The notes under the pieces were generated by a model, which was not told where the DNA came from, searched no databases, and saw only the letters and a program-made list of their open reading frames with translations. From contig CAVVMG010000001.1 of the NCBI GenBank assembly GCA_963749415.1, positions 62,001 to 126,000 on the forward strand: 64,000 nt of DNA, written 5' to 3'. This DNA is from JALYNX01 sp963749415 (lineage in GTDB: Bacteria; Actinomycetota; Acidimicrobiia; Spongiisociales; ZC4RG35). Shown here piece by piece: positions 44,672 to 54,439 of the stretch (within the stretch, counting starts at the first letter, position 1; every line of letters begins with the position of its first letter). The translations under genes were made by a program, and so were the position numbers.

Positions 44672-45952
44672 TCAGATCAGACTGGAATAGTCGGCCTCGA
44701 GCCGGGTCCAGTCCAGCTTGGCCATGAACCCGCCCAGGCTGAGGGCGACGGTGAGTGCGGGAAGGTCGTCGAAGGGCGGCGGGACGAACTCGGGCTGTTC
44801 CACCAGCCCCTCCTCCTCCAACTGGTGGAGCACCGACATGTCGAGCAGATCGACTTTGCCGCAGAAGAGCAATGGGATCCGGTGCGCCTTACCGGTCTGG
44901 ATTGCGAGTCTGACGTAGAGCAGGGTCAGCACCAGGCCCTTGCCATAGCCCAGGTCCTTGGTGAACGGCCCAGCCTCGGGAAGGCTCCCCCGGAAGATGC
45001 GATGCGCCGCCGACCAGGCCTCGTCCTCACTGAGGCCATCGGTGCGAAACGCCTCGAACACCTCGATGAAGCTCGCGCCCTCGGTGGCCATCTTGATCCC
45101 CTCGATGCGATGCATCAGCTTGGCCAGCCTCCGAGGATGGCTTCGCATGTTGATCATCTCGGTGAGCACCGCCAGGCCCTCCTGGGTGACCGTGGATCGG
45201 GGCGCGGCCTTTCCGAGGAAGGTGCACACCGGCTGGGCCAGGCCATTGAGGGTGGTCCCGACATGGACCCAACCTTCGTGGGCCTCCAACAGGTCCAGGT
45301 CGCGCTGGGAGAAGAACTTGTCCTCGTTGAGCTTTATGTAGTCGGCCCCGGCGGCGGCGTCGGCGGCGATGCCATCGTCGGCCTTGACATCGATCTTGCC
45401 CGGGCCCATCGAGTGGTCGAGTTGGCGCTGCAGGATCCCGACCGCAGTCGTGCCGTCGATGGAGCGGGCGTCCTCCATCTCCATGATCTTCCCGGCCAGG
45501 CCTTCCAGGATGTGCCTCATCTGCTCGGCGAGGTCGGCGATAGTCGGCCCGCCGGCATGGAACACGTCATTGGGGGTGCCGTAGAGAAGCCCACTGAGTT
45601 GGGCGAACCCCGGTGTCCCCCGGCTCTCCAGGAGGTCGACCACCTGGAGGTACTGCTCACACATGAAGCGCATCATCACCGAGGCCGGGGCCACAGGGCC
45701 GAGACGGCTCAGGATCTCCCCCTGGATCGCCCGGAGATCGGTGCGGGTTTGCATCGGGTCGAGCCTGATGTCCTTGGCCTCGTAGTAGCCACGGTCCACC
45801 TTGGGCTGCTCCTTGAACCCCGATGCGAAGAAGTCCTGTTTGACCTGGTCGTCCCAATTGATCGCGCTCAGCACCCGAATCGGGCGCTGCGCTTCGACGA
45901 TGCGGTCGGAAAGCTCTCTGATCGTCTGGCTGTAGGCATCCGCCTCGGTCAA
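44672..45952 (-). CDS. QEGLA-motif protein (DUF1704; MATCAP-like metallopeptidase family)
   Basis: 426 residues. Named motif TVTQEGLAVLTEM is present, preceded by a metal-binding-like EAHEGWVHVGTTLNG (HExxxH) and followed by MHRIEGIKMATEGASFIEVFEAF. The N-terminal half includes RVLSAINWDDQVKQDFF and the central helical bundle. Annotated relatives carry the name flavohemoglobin expression-modulating QEGLA motif protein; eukaryotic relatives (MATCAP) are tubulin tyrosine carboxypeptidases. In bacteria the substrate is unknown, so peptidase activity here is a family-based inference. Confidence 0.85.
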   Translation of the reverse strand: MTEADAYSQTIRELSDRIVEAQRPIRVLSAINWDDQVKQDFFASGFKEQPKVDRGYYEAKDIRLDPMQTRTDLRAIQGEILSRLGPVAPASVMMRFMCEQYLQVVDLLESRGTPGFAQLSGLLYGTPNDVFHAGGPTIADLAEQMRHILEGLAGKIMEMEDARSIDGTTAVGILQRQLDHSMGPGKIDVKADDGIAADAAAGADYIKLNEDKFFSQRDLDLLEAHEGWVHVGTTLNGLAQPVCTFLGKAAPRSTVTQEGLAVLTEMINMRSHPRRLAKLMHRIEGIKMATEGASFIEVFEAFRTDGLSEDEAWSAAHRIFRGSLPEAGPFTKDLGYGKGLVLTLLYVRLAIQTGKAHRIPLLFCGKVDLLDMSVLHQLEEEGLVEQPEFVPPPFDDLPALTVALSLGGFMAKLDWTRLEADYSSLI

Positions 45953-45981
45953 GGTGTCTCCTGGCTGGCTGGCTGCCGAAT

Positions 45982-47199
45982 CTAGACCCAGTGGAACTGG
46001 GAGGCCTCAGACGCGAGGAGCCGCGCCGCGGCGGCCCGCCCGGAGCGGATCGCCCCATCGATCGATCCCGAGCCCGTGGTGTGCTCACCGGCGAAGAACA
46101 CCCGGCCGAATGGCTCCTCGAAATGTTGGAGTAGCGGCCTGACACCGGGACCGATCACCGTGTAGCAGCCGCCGGCGAATTGGTCGGCGCCCCAGTCCAC
46201 GACGGTCGGCTCTCCCACCAGCTCGGTCTCGGGGACCGAGGCGCGGAGCCTCGCTACCGGATCGGCAAGCAGCGCCCTCACCCCATCGATCGATCCTGCG
46301 AACCCGGTCACCGCCTTCCGCACCTCGCCGTCACCGGCGAGGCCGCTCCAGTACCAGGCCGGGATGTCGGTGTCCTGACGGCGGAACAAGGGCGGGGCCG
46401 ATCGGGTGGTCATCGCCACCTTGGCCGCGGTCCCCATCTCGATCCGGCCCACCGTGGTCGCCAGATGCTGGGGAAATGCCGGGTCGAATTCGATCTGGCT
46501 GAGCAGCGGGAATGGCACCGCGACCACCACCGCGTCGGCGTCCATCACCCTGCCATCTGCCTCCACGCCGACACCGTGCCTGCTCTGGCCAACCGAGGTG
46601 GCCATGGACTCCAACGACACCGTCAGCCCGGACGCCATCGCCGTGGCCAGGGAGTCGTTTCCCCCTTCGATGCGGTAGTAGGCGTGCTCGCCGTAGCCGA
46701 AATCGGCGCCGATCTCGGACCCGGCCACCACCTCGAGTGGTGCACCGCACGTGCCCTCGAGTCGGGATCTCAGCACGTGGAAGGCAGGGCTACCGTCGGC
46801 AACCTCGTCGACTACTGCGGCGGCGGTGATCGAATCCAACTCCTCCTCGGAGAGGGTCGCCACCAGTTCGGCGAGGGCACGGTTGACTCGCTGGTGCTCC
46901 CCGGTCGAGATCGCCTCGCCACCAACCGCATCCCGGCTGACGAAGTCGATCCCGGGATCGACGAGTCGCAGGCCGAGCTCGGACGCCAGCCCGAGAACCG
47001 CATCCTGGGTGGAGGCGATCCACTCACCGCCCAGCTCGACCACCTCGCCGTTGTCCAGCGTGGTCGACCACACCCTGCCCCCGACCCGGTCCCGGGCCTC
47101 GAGCACCACCACGTCGCAGCCGGAATCCGCCAGATCGCGGGCCGCAGCCAGGCCGGCGACACCAGCGCCGACCACCACCACGCGCAGTCGGGAAGGCAT
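45982..47199 (-). CDS. FAD-dependent amine oxidase (flavin monoamine oxidase family)
   Basis: 405 residues. Dinucleotide-binding VVVGAGVAGLAAARDLADSG, then LEARDRVGGRVWST, LGGEWIASTQDAV, a substrate-domain segment DADAVVVAVPFPLLSQIEFDP, and the C-terminal FAD motif GRVFFAGEHTTGSGSIDGAIRSG. It oxidises a primary or secondary amine to aldehyde, ammonia or amine, and H2O2. It is smaller than eukaryotic MAO and lacks a membrane anchor. Divergent from the CocE-like gene with 55 nt between starts. Confidence 0.88.
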   Translation of the reverse strand: MPSRLRVVVVGAGVAGLAAARDLADSGCDVVVLEARDRVGGRVWSTTLDNGEVVELGGEWIASTQDAVLGLASELGLRLVDPGIDFVSRDAVGGEAISTGEHQRVNRALAELVATLSEEELDSITAAAVVDEVADGSPAFHVLRSRLEGTCGAPLEVVAGSEIGADFGYGEHAYYRIEGGNDSLATAMASGLTVSLESMATSVGQSRHGVGVEADGRVMDADAVVVAVPFPLLSQIEFDPAFPQHLATTVGRIEMGTAAKVAMTTRSAPPLFRRQDTDIPAWYWSGLAGDGEVRKAVTGFAGSIDGVRALLADPVARLRASVPETELVGEPTVVDWGADQFAGGCYTVIGPGVRPLLQHFEEPFGRVFFAGEHTTGSGSIDGAIRSGRAAAARLLASEASQFHWV

Positions 47200-47242
47200 A
47201 CGGGCACGGTAGACATCGCGGCCTGCGCCAGCCGCCGGGCAG

Positions 47243-47248
47243 TACCCT
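47243..47248 (+). promoter_or_regulatory. -10-like hexamer TACCCT
   Basis: TACCCT ends 6 nt before the GTG start at 47255; no Shine-Dalgarno is present. A leaderless start is likely. Confidence 0.45.
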
Positions 47249-47254
47249 CCCGCC

Positions 47255-49217
47255 GTGCCCGACCACGGCTATCCCGTCACCATCGACCGACGGGTATTCG
47301 TGGAGATGGGGGACGGGATCCGGGTCGCGCTCACGGTGTACCGACCGGATGCCCCGGGCGACGGCCCATTCCCCGCAGTCCTCGAGTCGCTTCCCTACCG
47401 CAAGGACGACGACTGCACGGCCCGGGATTGGACCACTTACGCCTATCTCGCGGCCCGCGGACTTGCCGGCGTCCGCATCGACATCCGAGGCACCGGTGCC
47501 TCCACCGGTGTCATCGAGAACGAGTACACCGGCCAGGAGCAACAGGACAACGTGGCGGTCATGGAGTGGCTGGCCGACCAGGACTGGTGCACCGGCGAGC
47601 TCGGGATGTGGGGCATCTCCTGGGGCGGGTTCAGCGCATTGCAGACCGCCATGCTGCGCCCCCGGAACTTGAAGGCGATCGTGCCCATGCACGCCACCCA
47701 CGACCGCTTCGCCTGTGACGTGCACTACACCGGAGGCTCACTCCACGCCGCCGAGCAGGTGGACTGGCCGACTTCGATGGTGGCCACCAACGGCCTGCCC
47801 CCCGACCCGGACATCGTCGGCGAGGGCTGGTTCGAGGAGTGGATGGAACGCCTGGAGAAGACTCCGCAATGGCCGTTCGAATGGCTGCGCCACCAGAGCC
47901 GGGATGCCTACTGGCTGCATGGCTCGCCCTGTGCCGACTACGCCTCGATCCAGGCCCCGACCCTGGTGATCGGAGGCTGGCTCGACGGTTACGTGGACGG
48001 GATGCTGGCGATCACCGAGCACCTGACGTGCCCAACGCGGGCAGTGATCGGCCCCTGGGGCCATTACCGACCTGCAACCGGGGTTCCCACACCCACTCTG
48101 GACCACCTCGACCTGATGGCCCGCTGGTTCGGGCATCACCTCCGTGGCGATGACAACGACATCATGAGCCTGCCCCAAGCTGCGGTCTTCGTAAGGACGG
48201 CGGCCCCCTACGACGGCGACCAGGTCGAGGGCTACTGGCGGGCAGAGCCTGAGTGGCCACCACAGGACCGGTCGCTTTGGCAGGCAACGCTGGCCGAGCT
48301 GACCCACGGCACCGTCTCCTGGTCCGGGCCGCAATGGGTGGGGGGCCATGCCCCGGCTTGGGACCGCGCCGGGATCGGGAGCGAGCCGGGCATCGACGAC
48401 GATGAGGCATCGATCACCTTCCAGACCGAGCCATTGGAAGAGCCGCTGGAGATCCTGGGCCAGCCTGAGGTGGAGCTCACGGTCACCTCGGACCGGCCGC
48501 TGGGGATGGTGGCGGCAAGGCTGTCGGCTGTCTCTCCCGGGGGTGTCCCCCATCTCATCTGCCGGGGGAATCGAAACCTCGTGTTCCCCGTGGACCTCTC
48601 CGATCCGGTCCCGGTCGAGGCCGGGCGTGAGGTGATGGTGAGATTCCCGATGCTCGCCTCGTCGGCCGTGATCGAGTCGGGATGGAGCCTTCGTCTCGCT
48701 CTCGCCGGCGCCGACTTTCCCGTGGTCTGGCCACCCGGCGAGCCCTTCGCTCTCACCGTCGACCCGACGAGGTCGCTGCTGATCCTGCCCACCGTGCCCG
48801 CCACGATCCCTGGAGCGCAACCTGGACTGGCCCGAATCGGAGCCCCCTCCAGAGCCGAACGTCATCGAGGTCGATGACGATCGAGACTGGTCTGTATCCC
48901 GGGAGGGCGACACCACGATCTATCGGCGAGAGATCTCGAGCACCGAGGAGCAGCCGGACCGGGACCGGCTCACTTACCGCTCGCGTCAGGAATGGACCGT
49001 CAGCGTCCAAGATGACGACCCGGCGAGCACCAGGGTGTGGTCGGTGAACGAGATCCACCTCGACCGCCCGGGGTGGAGCGTGGCCACTATCGGCACTCTG
49101 GAGATGGCAGGCGACGCCGATGCCCTGCGTCTCCACATCGAGCTCGAGGCATTCCACGAGGGCAAGGCGATCTGGCAACGCGCATGGGAGGAGTCAGTGC
49201 CCCGAGAGTGGGCCTGA
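47255..49217 (+). pseudogene. CocE/NonD family hydrolase, frameshifted near the C-terminus
   Basis: The N-terminal 525 residues carry the X-Pro dipeptidyl-peptidase/CocE alpha/beta hydrolase: FVEMGDGIRVALTVYRP, DIRGTGASTG, nucleophile Ser in GMWGISWGGFSAL, Asp in VIGGWLDGYVDG and His in PWGHYRP. A jelly-roll domain follows. Near 48825 the frame breaks; another frame continues as LERNLDWPESEPPPEPNV... to SVPREWA at 49217, giving about 653 residues, a normal length for this subfamily. It probably hydrolyses an ester or amide; substrate unknown. The GTG start is leaderless-type. Confidence 0.82.
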
Positions 49218-49241
49218 GCTCGGGCTGAATCGGGGTTCAAG

Positions 49242-49247
49242 TATTCT
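49242..49247 (+). promoter_or_regulatory. -10-like hexamer TATTCT
   Basis: TATTCT ends 7 nt before the ATG at 49255, with no Shine-Dalgarno in between. This supports a leaderless transcript for the Rieske oxygenase operon. Confidence 0.45.
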
Positions 49248-49254
49248 CCGCCCC

Positions 49255-50361
49255 ATGGAGCCCACCCTGAGCCGCGATTGTTACGTGGCGGCCGAGTGGT
49301 TCGAGCTCGAGCGGGAAAAGGTGTTCGAGGCACAGTGGTTCTGCGTCGGGCGGGAGGAGGAGATCCCGGGCCCGGGCGACCATCTGGTGTCCCAGGTGGT
49401 CGACGAGTCGGTCATCGTCACCCGGCTTCGTGACGGCGGGCTCGCCGCATACATCAACCTTTGCCGGCACCGGGGCACGGTGCTCGCCACCGCCACGGGA
49501 AAGCCATCCCAATCCGAGATCGGGCCATCGGGCACCTTCCACGGCTCGATCCAGTGCCCCTATCACAACTGGACCTACGCCTTCGATGGCCGGCTCCGCG
49601 CGGCCCCTTTTCTCGACGAGGAAGACGGTCTGAGAAAGGAGGACCTGCCGCTTCACGAAGTCGACGTCGACACCTGGGGTGGGTTCGTCTTCGCCCATCT
49701 CGACCCGGAGAATGCTGCCCCGCTCGCCGGTCAGTTCCAGGACACCGAGTCATATCTGGCCAACTACCCACTCACCGACCTCCGCAGCGTGGTGCGGATC
49801 GTCTATCCGGTCGCCGCCAACTGGAAGGCGATCGTCGAGAACTACAACGAGTGCTACCACTGCGGGCCTGTCCACCCCGAGCTCGTAGAGCTGGTTCCGG
49901 CCTTTCGCCAGCGGGGTGGGTCGGAACTGGATTGGGAGGCGGGAATCCCCCACCGGGAGGGAGCCTGGACTTTCACTGCAACCGGGACCAGCAACCGCCA
50001 ACCCTTCCCCGGGCTCAGCCCCGAGGAGATGGAGCGCCACAAGGGCCAGCTGATCTATCCCAACCTGATGCTCAGCCTCTCCGCCGACCACGTCGCCGCC
50101 TTCACCCTGTGGCCCCGTGCCGCCGAGGAGACGGTGGTGGTCTGCGACTTCCTATTCCACAAGGACGAGATCGAGCGTCCCGGGTTCGACCCCTCCGATG
50201 CCGTCGACTTCTGGGACCTGGTCAACCGCCAGGACTGGCAGATCTGTGAGCTGGTGCAGCGAGGGATGAGATCACGGCGGTTCACCACCGGGTTCTATGC
50301 CCCGATGGAGGATTACTCGATGGACATCCGCCGCTACCTGGGTGACCTCGGCCTGCAGTGA
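49255..50361 (+). CDS. Rieske non-heme iron oxygenase, alpha subunit (GbcA-like)
   Basis: 368 residues. Rieske cluster ligands: CRHRGTVLATATG (CxH) and CPYHNWTYAFDG (CxxH). The mononuclear iron site is in the NYNECYHCGPVHPEL stretch, with a later Asp expected in VDFWDL. This sequence type is close to glycine betaine, carnitine and stachydrine monooxygenases that N-demethylate quaternary amines. The following gene encodes a sarcosine-oxidase-like enzyme and overlaps it (GTGA), supporting an N-demethylation pathway. The reductase partner is not in the window. Confidence 0.9.
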   Translation: MEPTLSRDCYVAAEWFELEREKVFEAQWFCVGREEEIPGPGDHLVSQVVDESVIVTRLRDGGLAAYINLCRHRGTVLATATGKPSQSEIGPSGTFHGSIQCPYHNWTYAFDGRLRAAPFLDEEDGLRKEDLPLHEVDVDTWGGFVFAHLDPENAAPLAGQFQDTESYLANYPLTDLRSVVRIVYPVAANWKAIVENYNECYHCGPVHPELVELVPAFRQRGGSELDWEAGIPHREGAWTFTATGTSNRQPFPGLSPEEMERHKGQLIYPNLMLSLSADHVAAFTLWPRAAEETVVVCDFLFHKDEIERPGFDPSDAVDFWDLVNRQDWQICELVQRGMRSRRFTTGFYAPMEDYSMDIRRYLGDLGLQ

Positions 50362-51524
50362 AGGCCGACTACGACCTGATCGTCCTCGGACTGGGCGGGA
50401 TCGGGAGCGCCGCTGCCTACTGGGGTGCTCGCCGGATCGGGAACTCCGTGCTCGGGATCGAGCAGTTCCAACTGGGCCATGGCAACGGCGGGTCCGAAGA
50501 CCACAGCCGGATCATCCGGCTCTCGTATCACACGCCGGAATATGTCGAACTGGCCCGGGCCGCCTACCGGGCGTGGGAGCAAGTAGAGGTGGAATCCGGG
50601 GAACAACTTGTGCTGCGCACGGGCGGTCTCGACCTGGCCCCGGAACGAGCCAGCATCGGGCTCGATGACTACCGGACATCGATGTCGACAGCCGGAGTGC
50701 CCTTCGAGGAGCTCGATTCCTCCGAATTGATGCGGCGTTGGCCGCAGTGGCAGGTCGGCGAAGACGTGACCGCCCTGTATCAGGAGCAATCAGGGATCGC
50801 CATGGCCTCCCGGGCCAACGCCACCCACCGCCGGCTCGCCGCCGAGCATGGTGCCCACCTGCTGGATTCGGTCGAGGTGGAGTCGATCCTGGAGACAGAA
50901 GGCGAGGTCGAGGTGGTCGCCGGCGGGACGACTTACCGCGCAAGCAATGTGATTGTCGCGGCCGGGGCCTGGACCAACCGGGCACTGGAGTCCCTGGGGG
51001 TGACCTTCCCACTGGAGGTGACCCAGGAGCAGGTGGTGTACCTCGACCCGCTCGATCCCGTTGCCTTTCATCCCAGCCGGTTCCCGATCTGGATCTGGAT
51101 GGACGAGCCCAACTTCTACGGTTTCCCCATCTTTGGGGAACCGGCGGTGAAGGTGGCCTGGGACCGTTGCGAGATCGTGACCGATCCCGACTCCCGCAGT
51201 TTCCAGCCTCGGGACGACGTAAACGAGGCCGTGCTCCGGTTCACCGCCCAGCACCTCCCGGGTGCGGCGGGGTCGATTCGGCTCGCCAAGACCTGTCTCT
51301 ACACCCTGACGCCGGATCGGGACTTCATCGTGGATCGAGTACCTGGTCGGGAGCATGTCTTCACCGCGGTCGGGGCGGGACATGCCTTCAAATTCGCCTC
51401 GCTACTGGGCCGGGTACTGGTCGACCTGGCGCTGGAGGGGGAGACCGACGTCGAGATCTCCCCTTTCGCCGCCGATCGGGCGATCCTCGGTGAAAAGGAC
51501 CCGGTACGGACCTATATGGTGTAG
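50358..51524 (+). CDS. Monomeric sarcosine oxidase / N-methyl amino acid oxidase (SolA-like)
   Basis: 388 residues from a GTG overlapping the Rieske stop. FAD-binding DLIVLGLGGIGSAAAYWGA, the sarcosine-oxidase segment GNGGSEDHSRIIRLSYHTPEYV (split by loop), ASRANATHRRLA, VIVAAGAWTNRALESLG, and the covalent FAD Cys in LAKTCLYTLTPDRDFIVD. It oxidatively demethylates sarcosine, N-methyltryptophan or a similar N-methyl amino acid, giving formaldehyde and H2O2. Translational coupling to the Rieske oxygenase suggests sequential demethylation of one substrate. Confidence 0.9.
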   Translation: MKADYDLIVLGLGGIGSAAAYWGARRIGNSVLGIEQFQLGHGNGGSEDHSRIIRLSYHTPEYVELARAAYRAWEQVEVESGEQLVLRTGGLDLAPERASIGLDDYRTSMSTAGVPFEELDSSELMRRWPQWQVGEDVTALYQEQSGIAMASRANATHRRLAAEHGAHLLDSVEVESILETEGEVEVVAGGTTYRASNVIVAAGAWTNRALESLGVTFPLEVTQEQVVYLDPLDPVAFHPSRFPIWIWMDEPNFYGFPIFGEPAVKVAWDRCEIVTDPDSRSFQPRDDVNEAVLRFTAQHLPGAAGSIRLAKTCLYTLTPDRDFIVDRVPGREHVFTAVGAGHAFKFASLLGRVLVDLALEGETDVEISPFAADRAILGEKDPVRTYMV

Positions 51525-51589
51525 AACCAGGGACTAGCGCATTTGCGCACTCTTCAAGTAGTCACCACCAACTGACGATTCAATTCCCG

Positions 51590-53404
51590 ATGGACACCCT
51601 GGCCACGAAGCGGACGCGGGTCGACGACGCCCTGACCGACCGCGATCGCGTGGAGGCTCTGAACGAGTTGTGCGCCGCCCTCTACGAGTTCGACTCCAAC
51701 GAGGCGGTCGCGGTGGCCAACGAGTCGATCCTGACTCGCGGAATCCATTGGCGACGCCTTGGGTCGGGCATGGGCACTGCACAACCGTGGGTGGGCGTTC
51801 AGCTCACTGGGACGGCTCGACGAGGCACTCGACGATCAGTTGTCGGCCCGTGCCCAATTCGAGCTCGCCAACGACATGAAGGGTGTGGCCAACGCCCTGA
51901 TGGCGATCGGGGACCTCTACGGCGATGTCGGGGATACCTCGACCGCCCTGGAGTACCTGGAGCGGGCCCGGGCCCCTCTGAAGATGATCGATGACCCCCA
52001 GGCTCACGGGCTCCTCGCCAACCTCACCGGGATCGCGCTCAGCAACGAAGGTAGGCACCGGGAGGCGCTGGACATCTTCGAGCAGACGGAGGACATCTAC
52101 ACCTCCATCGGCGACACATTGCGCATCGGCACCGCCCGGATCAACCAGGGCTTCGAGATGATGGTGCTCGCCAAGGCTTGCGAGGACGAGGACGAGAGGA
52201 GGGTCTGATCTCGAGTGCGCGGGAGATGGCCATCGAGATCATCGAACGTGGTGAGATTCTGGACGAGGACGGTCGCCATACCCGGGCCTATGGGAAGTAC
52301 CTCATGGCCTTGGTCCATGCGGCGTCGGGGCATCGGGACGAGGCACTCGCCTTCTCGGGTGAGGCCGAAACCGCGGCCACCACCGGCGGCCTCGACCAAC
52401 TCGGAGTGGAGATCGCACTCGACCGGGTGGGCTGGCTGATCGAGGCGTGTCGCCTCTCGGAGGCCGGGACATTGCTCGACCAGATCGTGGCCAAGAGCGA
52501 GAAGATCGACCTGAGGCGGGCAATCGTCAAGGCCGCCGCCCTCCGAGCCGACCTCCTCGAAGCACTGGGTGACCATGCCGGGGCGCTGGCCTCGTACCGC
52601 GACTTCCATCGGCTCGACGGGGCGCTGCACACCGACGATGCGGAGCGCAGGGCACGGCTCACAGCCACCCGATTCCAAGTGGAGCGGGCACGCCGCGAGG
52701 CGGAGTTGGCTCAGGAACGGGTCGGCGAGCTGGAGGCCCTGGACAACGAGAAGCGGGACTTCCTGGCAAGTGTGAGCCACGAGCTGAGGACGCCTCTGGC
52801 AGCGGTGCTCGGCTTCGCCACCGAGCTGGCCGAGTCCTGGGACCTCTTCGACCCCAACGAAGCCCGGGGTCTGGTCCGGCTGATAGCGAGCCAGTCAGCC
52901 GACATCTCGAGCATCGTCGACGATCTGCTCACCATGACCCGCCTCGAGGCGGGGACCATGAGTGTCTATCCGACCGAGGTCCCGGTCACAGAGCACCTCG
53001 CCGATCTGGTGCAATCGGCGGGCCGCGACGGCTCGCGGGCCATCGGGTGGGAAGGTGATGTCGTGGTATGGGCCGACGCCAATCGCCTCCGCCAGATACT
53101 CCGCAACCTGATCACCAACGCCGTCCGCTACGGGGGTGAGCAGATCCGGGTGGTGCTGAGCGAGGACCGGTCACAGGGCGCGATCGAAGTCCGTGACTCG
53201 GGAGGCCCAATCCCCGCATCACGAGTGGCCACCATGTTCGACCCCTTCGAGCACGGGGACAGCGGCAGGAACACCCCGAACTCGGTCGGACTCGGCCTCG
53301 CCGTCGCCAGGAGCTTGGCCCGGGTGATGGGCGGGGATCTCACCTATCTCCACGACGGGGAGTCGGTGTTTCGGTTGGAACTTCCGCTGTCCGCGGACCG
53401 CTGA
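51590..53404 (+). pseudogene. TPR-containing sensor histidine kinase, two frameshifts
   Basis: No transmembrane helix. Residues about 1-330 are TPR-like helices (ALHNRGWAFSSLGRLDEALDD; LMAIGDLYGDVGDTSTALEYLERA), followed by a coiled coil (RARREAELAQERVGELEALDNEKRDFL) and then SHELRTPLAAVLGFATEL, N-box ITNAVRYGG, G1-like VRDSGGPIP and G2 NSVGLGLAVARSLARVMGG. Frames change near 51748 and 52198; the joined protein is about 600 residues. A cytoplasmic kinase sensing through its TPR region is likely. No response regulator is adjacent. Confidence 0.78.
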
Positions 53405-53430
53405 ACGCCGACCGCAAGGCGCTCCCCTCC

Positions 53431-53481
53431 CCGGCTACGCCGGTACTCCCCCCAACGTCGCTTCGCTCCTGGGGGGAGAAA
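53431..53481. repeat. Intergenic hairpin repeat between convergent genes (copy of the 2.6-kb element)
   Basis: CCGGCTACGCCGGTACTCC leads into CTCCCCCC ... GGGGGGAG with inner AACGTCGCTTCGCTCCT. It matches the third unit at 2671-2723 and, inverted, 2740-2772. It separates the TPR-kinase stop (53404) from the convergent ABC ATPase, whose last codons (PPRSEATLGGVPA) read into it. Confidence 0.7.
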
Positions 53482-54439
53482 CAGCCCAGCAGGCGGCCGC
53501 GACCAGCGCCCCGGCCGCGACCGGGCCTGGATCGTCAGTTGGGCAACGGGCGGCGATGTCGGGTGCCAATGTCCCCGACTTGTACAACGGGCATCGGGGG
53601 TGGAACCGGCACCCGGTCGGGATCCGGGTCGGGTCGGGAATCTCGCCGGTGAGGATCTGCTGTTCCATCTCCCTGGTCTCCGGCACCACCGAGAGCAGGG
53701 CCCGGGTGTAAGGGTGCTGCGGGTTCTCCAGGATCTCCTCGGTGGGCCCGGTCTCCACGATCCTCCCCAGGTACATCACCGCCACCCGATCGGCGATGTT
53801 CCAGGCCAACCCCAGGTCGTGGGTCACCACCAGGATCGACAATCCGGTCTCGTCCACCAGGTGGCGCATCAGGGCCAGGATCTCGCCCCGGATCGAGGCG
53901 TCGAGACTGGCCACCGGCTCGTCGGCGAGCAGGAGCCGCGGCTCCATGACCATCGCCCCCGCGATGACGACCCGCTGACGCTGCCCACCCGATACCTCGT
54001 GGGGGTACATCGGGAAGAACCGTTCCGGAGGGCGGAGCCCGGCCCGTGACAATGCATTGGCCACTCTCTCCTCTTCGTCGCTGGGGTGCCCGTGGATTCG
54101 CAGCCCCTCGGCCACCACCTCGTAGATGGTCTGGCGCGGGTTCAGAGCTCCGGTCGGGTCCTGGAACACCATCTGCACAGTCGGGTTGAAGACCGTCTGG
54201 ATCGCCTTTTTCGTCTTGACGTCGACCGGTCCTCCCTCGACCCGGACCGTCCCCGAAGTCGCCTTTTGCAGCCCCTGAATCGCCCGGATCAGAGTGGTCT
54301 TCCCCGATCCTGACTCACCGACCAGGGCCAGTACCTCCCCCGAGTCGACATGGAGCGATGCACCGTCCACGGCTCGGGCATTGCCGAAGTCGACGTGGAG
54401 GTCCTCGACCTCGACGAGCGGGATCACACCAGTACGCAT
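53435..54439 (-). CDS. Dipeptide/oligopeptide ABC transporter ATP-binding protein (DppF-like)
   Basis: 334 residues from ATG 54439. Walker A GESGSGKTTLIRA, Q-loop MVFQDPTGALNPRQ, signature VSGGQRQRVVIAGAM, Walker B LLLADEPVASLDAS, switch His VVTHDLGLA, and the oligo_HPY C-terminal extension with GCRFHPRCPLYKSG. It pairs with the upstream ATPase to drive uptake through DppB/DppC. The start overlaps the upstream gene by 16 nt. The extreme C-terminus is encoded by the repeat element, so the true end may once have been earlier. Confidence 0.9.
   Translation of the reverse strand: MRTGVIPLVEVEDLHVDFGNARAVDGASLHVDSGEVLALVGESGSGKTTLIRAIQGLQKATSGTVRVEGGPVDVKTKKAIQTVFNPTVQMVFQDPTGALNPRQTIYEVVAEGLRIHGHPSDEEERVANALSRAGLRPPERFFPMYPHEVSGGQRQRVVIAGAMVMEPRLLLADEPVASLDASIRGEILALMRHLVDETGLSILVVTHDLGLAWNIADRVAVMYLGRIVETGPTEEILENPQHPYTRALLSVVPETREMEQQILTGEIPDPTRIPTGCRFHPRCPLYKSGTLAPDIAARCPTDDPGPVAAGALVAAACWAVSPPRSEATLGGVPA

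Noticed and set aside
46180..47718. 512-codon plus-strand open frame
   Set aside because: First part is antisense to the amine oxidase and the rest is an off-frame reading of the CocE/NonD gene.
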